Source: Neopararhizobium haloflavum
Lineage (GTDB): Bacteria; Pseudomonadota; Alphaproteobacteria; Rhizobiales; Rhizobiaceae
Length of the DNA stretch: 64,000 bases
NCBI RefSeq assembly: GCF_002750855.1
Contig: NZ_NWUC01000002.1
Location: 372,001-436,000 of the forward strand
Direction: 5' to 3'
The notes under the pieces are model-generated. The model searched no databases and was not told where the DNA came from. It saw only the letters and a program-made list of their open reading frames with translations. Below, in pieces: positions 58,700-64,000 of this stretch; positions within the stretch are counted from its first letter, which is position 1; the number at the start of each line of letters is the position of its first letter. The position numbers and the translations under genes were made by a program.

Positions 58700-59788
58700 T
58701 CAGTCGTTGCCGGCCCTGCCGGTCAGGGTTGTATAGTGGCCCATCTTGCGCCCTGACCGCCACTGCGCCTTGCCGTAGAGATGAAGCATCGTATCAGGAT
58801 GGGCGGCGATGTCGGTCGCGCCCTCGATTTCCTCGCCGATGATGTTGTGCATGACGCAGTCGCTATGGCGAATCGTCGAGCCGAGTGGCAGGCCGCACAC
58901 GGCGCGAACATGATTCTCGAACTGCGAGACGAGACACGCCGCTTCCGTCCAGTGCCCGGAGTTGTGAACGCGCGGCGCCATTTCGTTGGCCACGAGCCTG
59001 CCATCAGCAAGCACGAAGAATTCGATCCCCGCAACACCGACATAGTCCAGCGCATCCAGCACGGCCGCTGCCTGCCGGGCGGCCTCATTACGGACCGCGA
59101 GGCTGACCCTTGCCGGCACCGTCGATGTCGCGAGGATCCCGTTGCGGTGAACATTTTCAGCCGGATCGTAGGTGCGCACGGTGCCGTTCCGGTCGCGGGC
59201 GGCGATCACGGAAATCTCACGGTCGAAAGAAACGAGCGCTTCCAGAATGAGCGGAACCGCGCCGAGCGAGTCGTAGACACCGTCGATCGCCTCGCCTCCG
59301 CGAAACAGCACCTGGCCCTTTCCGTCATAACCCAAGCGACGGGTCTTCAGCACGCCTTGCCCTTGGAATGCCTCAAGAGCGTCTTCAAGCTCGTTCTGGC
59401 TGTCGACGGACCGATAGTCCGCCGTTGCCAGGCCGGCGTCCTGCAGGAACCGCTTTTCGTCGAGCCGGTCCTGCGACACTTCCAGCGCGCCTGGCGGCGG
59501 ATAGACCGGCATGGAACGCGCCAGATGCACGATGCCGCCGACGGCGACATTCTCAAACTCGTAGGTGACGATGTGGCATGCGGAGGCCAACTGCTCCAAG
59601 GCTTGCGGATCGTCGTAAGCTCCGACGATCTGGCGGTTAGCCACCTGAGCGGCCGGACAGTCGGGCTGCGGCTCGAGAACGACTGTGCGGTATCCCAGGC
59701 GCGCTGCCGCCATGGCGAGCATGCGGGCCAGCTGTCCGCCGCCAATAATGCCGATGATCGAACCCGGCGCGACGACCTCACCGCTCAT
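58700..59788 (-). CDS. purK: N5-carboxyaminoimidazole ribonucleotide synthase
   Basis: ATP-grasp enzyme that uses bicarbonate to carboxylate AIR in purine synthesis, acting with PurE. The 362-residue protein starts [25 protein letters not shown] and has the ATP-grasp motifs [34 protein letters not shown] and [18 protein letters not shown] 59788 overlaps the purE stop (ATGA), so translation is coupled; the frame continues upstream only because of purE. A terminator lies downstream. Confidence 0.97.
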   Translation of the reverse strand: MSGEVVAPGSIIGIIGGGQLARMLAMAAARLGYRTVVLEPQPDCPAAQVANRQIVGAYDDPQALEQLASACHIVTYEFENVAVGGIVHLARSMPVYPPPGALEVSQDRLDEKRFLQDAGLATADYRSVDSQNELEDALEAFQGQGVLKTRRLGYDGKGQVLFRGGEAIDGVYDSLGAVPLILEALVSFDREISVIAARDRNGTVRTYDPAENVHRNGILATSTVPARVSLAVRNEAARQAAAVLDALDYVGVAGIEFFVLADGRLVANEMAPRVHNSGHWTEAACLVSQFENHVRAVCGLPLGSTIRHSDCVMHNIIGEEIEGATDIAAHPDTMLHLYGKAQWRSGRKMGHYTTLTGRAGND

Positions 59789-60297
59789 GGCGTATCGACC
59801 GGCTTTTCGCCGACGGCGTCGGTCTGACTCTGGCGCCACGCATCGAGCCTTTCTGCCAGGTCGCTGTCTGCAAGCGCAAGAACGGCCGCTGCCAGCAGCG
59901 CTGCGTTGACGGCGCCGGCGCGGCCGATCGCCAATGTTCCCACGGGAATCCCGGCCGGCATCTGCACGATGGAGAGCAAGCTGTCCTGACCGGAAAGCGC
60001 ACGCGATTCGACGGGTACACCAAAGACCGGAAGCGGTGTCAGAGCGGCCACCATCCCAGGCAGGTGGGCAGCGCCGCCTGCGCCGGCGATCACGAGCTTG
60101 AAGCCTTCCGCGCGCGCCCCTTTGGCAAAGGCGACGAGACGGTCTGGCGTGCGATGGGCCGAGACGATGCGCGTGTCATGTGCGACACCGAGCGCATCCA
60201 ATGTCTCGGCCGCGTGCTTCATCGTGGCCCAATCGGACTGACTGCCCATGATGATCGCGACGGCCGGCTTTTCGGCGTCCCCCATCGGCGCGCTCAC
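59785..60297 (-). CDS. purE: 5-(carboxyamino)imidazole ribonucleotide mutase
   Basis: Moves the carboxyl group of N5-CAIR to give CAIR. The 170-residue protein has the class I motif [32 protein letters not shown] and [25 protein letters not shown], with the catalytic His in HLPGM. It begins with GTG 60297, overlapping the ydcH stop (GTGA); an ATG four codons later is an alternative. Three genes ydcH-purE-purK overlap in turn and form an operon. Confidence 0.97.
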   Translation of the reverse strand: MSAPMGDAEKPAVAIIMGSQSDWATMKHAAETLDALGVAHDTRIVSAHRTPDRLVAFAKGARAEGFKLVIAGAGGAAHLPGMVAALTPLPVFGVPVESRALSGQDSLLSIVQMPAGIPVGTLAIGRAGAVNAALLAAAVLALADSDLAERLDAWRQSQTDAVGEKPVDTP

Positions 60298-60497
60298 GCT
60301 ATGATGTCCGGGATGATCTGATCCTCGATCTTGGAGATCTTGTCCTTGATGACCAGCTTCTTTTTCTTCATTCGCTGAATGCGCAGCGCGTCGCAGCCGA
60401 TCTTGATCATCGCATTGATGGCCACATCGTAATCTTCATGCTCCTGGCGCAAGCGCGCCGCCATGAGTCGCAATTCACTTTGATCCTGATCGGACAT
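60294..60497 (-). CDS. YdcH-family (DUF465) small protein, purEK operon
   Basis: A 67-residue helical protein starting [20 protein letters not shown], with the YdcH core [30 protein letters not shown] near the C-terminus. DUF465 proteins are tiny, basic, coiled-coil-like and widely conserved in proteobacteria; function unknown. It overlaps the purE start by four bases, a linkage seen in other rhizobia. ATG 60497 is chosen over the in-frame start at 60512. A second DUF465 gene lies divergent 218 bases away. Confidence 0.88.
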   Translation of the reverse strand: MSDQDQSELRLMAARLRQEHEDYDVAINAMIKIGCDALRIQRMKKKKLVIKDKISKIEDQIIPDIIA

Positions 60498-60715
60498 GCC
60501 CACTTCCCGCACCGGCGCCGGTCAAGCACCGAAATCCCGTTCTTCCCACGACCTTTTGCGCACGCTCGTAACACAGAATTGGCTGTAACGGGAAGTTATC
60601 GCGCGCCACCAAATCGCCTTCGACAATCCATATTTCTCATGGCACACTTCCACGTTCCGCAACGGGCGTGCCGACCCCCAGCCGGCATGCCGCAATGAAG
60701 GGAAGGAGTTGTTAC

Positions 60716-60895
60716 ATGACCGTCCAGGCTCATCTTGCAACATTGCAGCAGAAGCACGGTTCTCTCGAGGAGCAGCTTCATGCAGAGATGACCCGCCCCT
60801 CCAGCCAAGATCATGTGATTGCGGACCTCAAGCGGAAGAAGCTCCGCATCAAAGATGAGATCGAACGGCTCTCGTCGTCACGCATCGATCACTAG
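60716..60895 (+). CDS. YdcH-family (DUF465) small protein, second copy
   Basis: A 59-residue protein starting MTVQAHLATLQQKHGSLEEQ and ending with DHVIADLKRKKLRIKDEIERL, the YdcH consensus (helix, turn, basic KRKKLRIKDEI helix). A strong ribosome site GGAAGGAG lies 7 bases before ATG 60716. It faces away from the ydcH-purE-purK operon, so this locus holds two unlike DUF465 proteins head to head. Followed by a hairpin. Confidence 0.88.
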   Translation: MTVQAHLATLQQKHGSLEEQLHAEMTRPSSQDHVIADLKRKKLRIKDEIERLSSSRIDH

Positions 60896-60965
60896 CCTCT
60901 CTCGAGGCGTCCAGACCACCACACGTCTTGTTGACCGGCAATCATGCGGGTCAACGGCGATGCAT

Positions 60966-60998
60966 GCGGGCTTTCCGTAGCGATAGCGGTAAGCCCGC
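60966..60998. terminator. hairpin after the second ydcH
   Basis: Stem GCGGGCTT/AAGCCCGC (60966-60973 / 60991-60998) with an inner CCG/CGG stem, in the 167-base gap between the convergent ydcH and ArsR-type genes. No clear T-run. Confidence 0.55.
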
Positions 60999-61062
60999 TG
61001 CTTCAAGATCAGACCGTCCCGGTGCGCAGTGATTGCATCACCGGACGCCATGACGTGGCAGT

Positions 61063-61323
61063 TCAGACCCAGAACTGATCCAGCCAGATGTTGAGACGCA
61101 TGAAACCGTCATTGTCGATGGAGTAGATGCGTGTCGTCCCCTGCGGCCTGACGATCACAAGACCGCTGTCGAGCAGTGCCTTCAGATGCTGGGACACGGC
61201 GGGCCGGCTGATGGGTAGACCTTCGGCCAGTTGGCTGACGGTTCGAGGCGCCCGGCGCAACTCTTCCAGGAGGTGGCGCCGGTTCGGATCGGCAATCGCT
61301 GCGAAGGGATCCATCGTTGACAT
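61063..61323 (-). CDS. ArsR-type winged-helix transcriptional regulator
   Basis: A compact 86-residue ArsR-like regulator: MSTMDPFAAIADPNRRHLLEELRRA, then APRTVSQLAEGLPISRPAVSQHLKALLDSGLVIVRPQGTTRIYSI, which is the HTH with the recognition helix at SRPAVSQHLKAL. No Cys-based metal site (ELCVCDL type) is seen, so it belongs to the metal-independent SdpR/ArsR-like group. It lies downstream of the acyl-CoA synthetase gene on the same strand by 71 bases. Confidence 0.9.
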   Translation of the reverse strand: MSTMDPFAAIADPNRRHLLEELRRAPRTVSQLAEGLPISRPAVSQHLKALLDSGLVIVRPQGTTRIYSIDNDGFMRLNIWLDQFWV

Positions 61324-61394
61324 GCCGAAACGCTATGCCAAAGCGGGCTGCGCGGCAAGTGAAATTGTGCACTGCAGCGAAGACGCCACGCCGA

Positions 61395-63041
61395 TCACCC
61401 CAGGGACTTTACCCTGCCGCGCAGCACGAACTTCTGGATCTTGCCTGTTGAGGTCTTGGGAAGCTCGCCGAACTGAACGCTTCTGGGACACTTGAACCGA
61501 GCGAGAAGTTTGCGGCAGTGCTCGATCAATTCCTCCTCGCTCACCTGCCTGCCTGATTTGAGCTCGACAAAGGCGCATGGGGTTTCTCCCCATTTTTCGT
61601 CCGGACGGGCGACGACCGCGACCGCCGCGACAGCGGGGTGCCGGTAGAGCGCGTCCTCGACCTCGATCGAGGAGATGTTCTCGCCCCCGGAAATGATGAT
61701 GTCCTTCGAGCGATCCTTCAACTGGATATACCCGTCAGGGTGCATGACGCCGAGGTCGCCGGAATGGAACCATCCCCCGGCGAAGGCCTCATCCGTTGCC
61801 GCCCTGTTCTTCAGATAGCCCTTCATCACGATGTTGCCGCGAAACATCACCTCGCCCAGCGTCTCGCCGTCGCTTGGAACATGCTGCATGGTTTCGGGAT
61901 CGATCACCGCGAGCCCCTCCAACGCGTTGTAACGCACGCCCTGACGCGCCTTGCGGGTCGTGCGGGCGTCAGCGTCGAGTTCGTTCCAATCGCTCTTCCA
62001 TTCGTTGACGACTGCCGGGCCGTAGGTTTCCGTCAGGCCATAAAGGTGCACGACCTCAAACCCGGCCTCCGCCATGCCGGAGAGCACCTGCTCGGGCGGC
62101 GGTGCGGCAGCCGTATTGAACGAAACCGTCTGCGGGAATTCTCGCCTGTCCGCCTCATCCGCATTGATCAGCGTCGACATGACGATCGGCGCACCGCAAA
62201 GATGCGTCACGCCATGGTCGGCGATCGCATCATACATCGCCCTTGCGCGCACCCAGCGCAGGCAGACGTGTGTGCCGGCGAGGACGCCAAGGGTCCAGGG
62301 GAAGCACCAGCCGTTGCAGTGAAACATCGGCAGCGTCCACAGATAGACCGGATGCTTGCCCATGCCGGAGGCGATCACGTTCGAATAACCCATGAGGGCA
62401 GCGCCGCGGTGATGGTAGACAACACCCTTGGGATTGCCGGTGGTGCCGGACGTGTAGTTGAGCGACAGTGAATCCCACTCGTCCTCAGGCCCCGCCCATT
62501 CGAAGTCGGGATCACCGCTTTCGACGAACGCCTCATAATCCGCGGTACCGATCCGTTCGCCTTTCGCGAAGGGGGCATCGGCGGGATATTCCAGATCGTC
62601 ATAGTCGATGACCATCGGACTGACGGTCGCCTTCGCCAAAGCCTCTGCCACCACCGCGGAAAATTCGCGGTCGACAATCAGAACCTTGGTCTCGGCGTGA
62701 TCGAGCTGAAAGGCCACGACGGCCGCATCGAGGCGCGTGTTGATGGAATGGAGCACGCCACCGGACATCGGAACTCCGTGATGGGCCTCCAGCATGGCAG
62801 GCGTGTTGGAAAGGACCACCGAGACCGTATCGAAGCGCTTCACGCCTGCCTTGACGAGCGCGGAGGCGAGGCGGCGGGAGCGCTCGAAGAAGGTGCGGTA
62901 ATCCATCCGCGCATTGCCGTGAATGACGGCGACGTGGTCGGGATGGACATAGGCGGCGCGGCGCAGGTGATCGATCGGTGTCAGCGGCTGGAAATTCGCC
63001 GGGTTGCGGTCGAGATCCGTTTCGTAAGCGTGGCCATGCAT
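61395..63041 (-). CDS. acyl-CoA synthetase (AMP-forming)
   Basis: Activates a carboxylic acid to its CoA thioester through an acyl-adenylate. The 548-residue protein has the AMP-binding P-loop LNYTSGTTGNPKGVVYHHRG, the A5 motif LYGLTETYGPAV, the A7 motif GWFHSGDLGVMHPDGYIQLKDRSKDIIISGGENISSIEVED and the C-terminal lysine in LPKTSTGKIQK. The sequence resembles medium-chain acyl-CoA and DMSP-related ligases of alphaproteobacteria; substrate specificity cannot be read from it. It lies 64 bases downstream of the TauE/SafE permease gene on the same strand. Confidence 0.93.
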   Translation of the reverse strand: MHGHAYETDLDRNPANFQPLTPIDHLRRAAYVHPDHVAVIHGNARMDYRTFFERSRRLASALVKAGVKRFDTVSVVLSNTPAMLEAHHGVPMSGGVLHSINTRLDAAVVAFQLDHAETKVLIVDREFSAVVAEALAKATVSPMVIDYDDLEYPADAPFAKGERIGTADYEAFVESGDPDFEWAGPEDEWDSLSLNYTSGTTGNPKGVVYHHRGAALMGYSNVIASGMGKHPVYLWTLPMFHCNGWCFPWTLGVLAGTHVCLRWVRARAMYDAIADHGVTHLCGAPIVMSTLINADEADRREFPQTVSFNTAAAPPPEQVLSGMAEAGFEVVHLYGLTETYGPAVVNEWKSDWNELDADARTTRKARQGVRYNALEGLAVIDPETMQHVPSDGETLGEVMFRGNIVMKGYLKNRAATDEAFAGGWFHSGDLGVMHPDGYIQLKDRSKDIIISGGENISSIEVEDALYRHPAVAAVAVVARPDEKWGETPCAFVELKSGRQVSEEELIEHCRKLLARFKCPRSVQFGELPKTSTGKIQKFVLRGRVKSLG

Positions 63042-63105
63042 GGATCGCCTGTCTCCTCTTCCCGTTCAGTCGCTGTCGATGACGATATCTGCAAATTCGG
63101 GCCGA

Positions 63106-63876
63106 TCAACTGGAGATGCCTGCCACGCCGTCCCAGATGAGCTTGATCGCCGCCAGCATCACCATGGCGTACATGAATGGATAGAAGACCGACGGCTTCA
63201 TTCGCCGCACCAGCCATGCGCCGGCAAGCGTTGCCAACGGCGCGACCGGCATCAAAACGGCCGCCGCCTTGAGGTTTGCCGCGTCGAACTGGCCGAGCGC
63301 GAAATAGGGCAGCACCTTCACCGCATTGACGACGGCGAAGAAGCGCGTGCTGGTGCCGACGAACTTGCGCGGTGGCATGTGCAGTGGCAGTGCGTAGATC
63401 TGGTAAGGCGGCCCGCCGGCATGCGCGATGAAACTCGTGAAGCCAGACAGGGCGCCCCAGAACGAGCCCGCCGCGACCCGTTGGCGGCCTGCAGCCTGGC
63501 CATTCCTCGCCGCCATACGCTGCTTCACGAGATAGTCAACGACAAACCACAGGGCCACCAGGCCGACGATCAGCCGGATCATGGTATCTGTCACATAGGC
63601 GGCGAGCGCCCATCCCGCCGCAATGCCGACCAGAGCGCCCGGCAGCATGATCGCCAGCGTCTTGCGATCATTGTCGTGCCGCCACGTCCAAAGGCCCACC
63701 ATGTCCATCACGATCAGGATCGGCAGCAGAATCGCGGCAGCCTGGACGGGCGACATGACAAGCGCCATCAACGGGACACCCAGCAATGCCATCGCACCCC
63801 CCAGCCCGCCTTTCGACAGACCGATGAGAACCACCGCGGGGATGCCCACTGCATAGAACGAGGGATCGGAAAGCAT
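63106..63876 (-). CDS. TauE/SafE family sulfite exporter-like permease
   Basis: Predicted inner-membrane exporter of small anions or organosulfonate products, family DUF81 (TauE/SafE). The 256-residue protein has about eight helices in two halves, opening AVGIPAVVLIGLSKGGLGGAMALLGVP and repeating GSFWGALSGFTSFIAHAGGPP, the two conserved TauE motifs. Located upstream of the acyl-CoA synthetase. Substrates of the family are diverse; sulfite export is not demonstrated. Confidence 0.9.
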   Translation of the reverse strand: MLSDPSFYAVGIPAVVLIGLSKGGLGGAMALLGVPLMALVMSPVQAAAILLPILIVMDMVGLWTWRHDNDRKTLAIMLPGALVGIAAGWALAAYVTDTMIRLIVGLVALWFVVDYLVKQRMAARNGQAAGRQRVAAGSFWGALSGFTSFIAHAGGPPYQIYALPLHMPPRKFVGTSTRFFAVVNAVKVLPYFALGQFDAANLKAAAVLMPVAPLATLAGAWLVRRMKPSVFYPFMYAMVMLAAIKLIWDGVAGISS

Positions 63877-63962
63877 GGAAGAGAGTTGATCCTTTCAATC
63901 GGCGCGTCTATCCGAGAACGCTTGACAATGCGAGACGTCCGATAGGCGTTGCCCCGAATTCG

Positions 63963-64000
63963 ATGAAGGTGCCGAACACAATGGCTGACCACGACGACAG
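63963..64000 (+). CDS. start of a further gene (5' fragment)
   Basis: Two in-frame ATGs at 63963 and 63981 lead into MADHDD before the window ends. GAAGG at 63966-63970 lies about 10 bases before the second. Too little is visible to identify the product or to be sure that it is coding. Confidence 0.35.
   Translation, partial: MKVPNTMADHDD

Overview
The window is a high-GC piece of chromosome from an alphaproteobacterium, almost certainly of the order Hyphomicrobiales (Rhizobiales). This rests on protein families (RpoH of the rhizobial type, rhizobial SqdB/SqdD/SqdC, an eukaryote-like class I fructose-bisphosphate aldolase, DUF4164 and YdcH proteins) and on gene order: rluD-rpoH, the tol-pal/tilS/ftsH/glmM block, yebC-ruvCAB-ybgC, and ssrS/zapA/DUF4164/tkt/gap/pgk/fba run as I know them from Rhizobium and relatives. 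I see no insertion sequence, phage, CRISPR array, tRNA or rRNA gene. The content is mostly core housekeeping with a few inserted accessory modules.

Layout. 1-10.4 kb: a truncated membrane protein, rluD, rpoH, a large acidic membrane protein with a hexanucleotide-encoded Pro-Glu linker, purA, an EamA transporter, a GNAT acetyltransferase, a chemoreceptor and a DUF2945 protein. 10.4-17.6 kb: an FKBP-type isomerase, a membrane protein, the serine operon serC-serA behind a structured leader, a small lipoprotein, and two paralogous outer membrane beta-barrel proteins that share a TTAA-N7-TTAA-N9-TTAA element upstream (a CtrA-like arrangement). 17.7-28.8 kb, all on the minus strand: tolQ-tolR-tolA-tolB-pal, a small secreted protein, cpoB, tilS, ftsH, glmM. 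29-39 kb: trkH and the sulfolipid operon sqdB-sqdD-sqdC, both on the plus strand, split the otherwise conserved minus-strand series yebC, ruvC, ruvA, ruvB, ybgC, tolQ; a luciferase-like oxidoreductase and an SH3 protein are also inserted.

39-47.2 kb: a metallo-beta-lactamase-fold hydrolase, a PPOX-family protein, an alanine/glycine symporter with a universal stress protein, an Lrp/AsnC regulator, TerC, a YmdB-type phosphoesterase, 5-formyltetrahydrofolate cyclo-ligase, a stand-alone LuxR-type HTH protein, the 6S RNA gene, zapA and a DUF4164 coiled-coil protein. 47.4-55.2 kb: the carbon-metabolism series tkt, gap, (K+/H+ antiporter), pgk, class I fba; fba carries two to three LacI-type palindromes upstream. 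55.2-64 kb: an SGNH hydrolase, a 52-residue membrane protein, an MFS transporter, a TPR protein, rpmJ, the ydcH-purE-purK operon, a second ydcH, an ArsR-type regulator, an acyl-CoA synthetase, a TauE/SafE permease and the first codons of a further gene.

How the parts work together: Tol-Pal, CpoB, the beta-barrel proteins and ZapA serve envelope and division; RpoH and FtsH form a known regulatory pair in heat-shock control; PurA, PurE and PurK belong to purine synthesis; tkt, gap, pgk and fba form the lower Calvin/gluconeogenic and glycolytic segment; SqdBDC makes sulfoquinovosyl diacylglycerol, which rhizobia use as a phosphate-free membrane lipid. The most noteworthy signals are regulatory: the paired CtrA-like elements, the fba operators, the inverted repeat before tkt, the serC leader, and the 6S RNA separated from its usual neighbour by a small regulator gene. 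No wholly new multi-gene system is evident.
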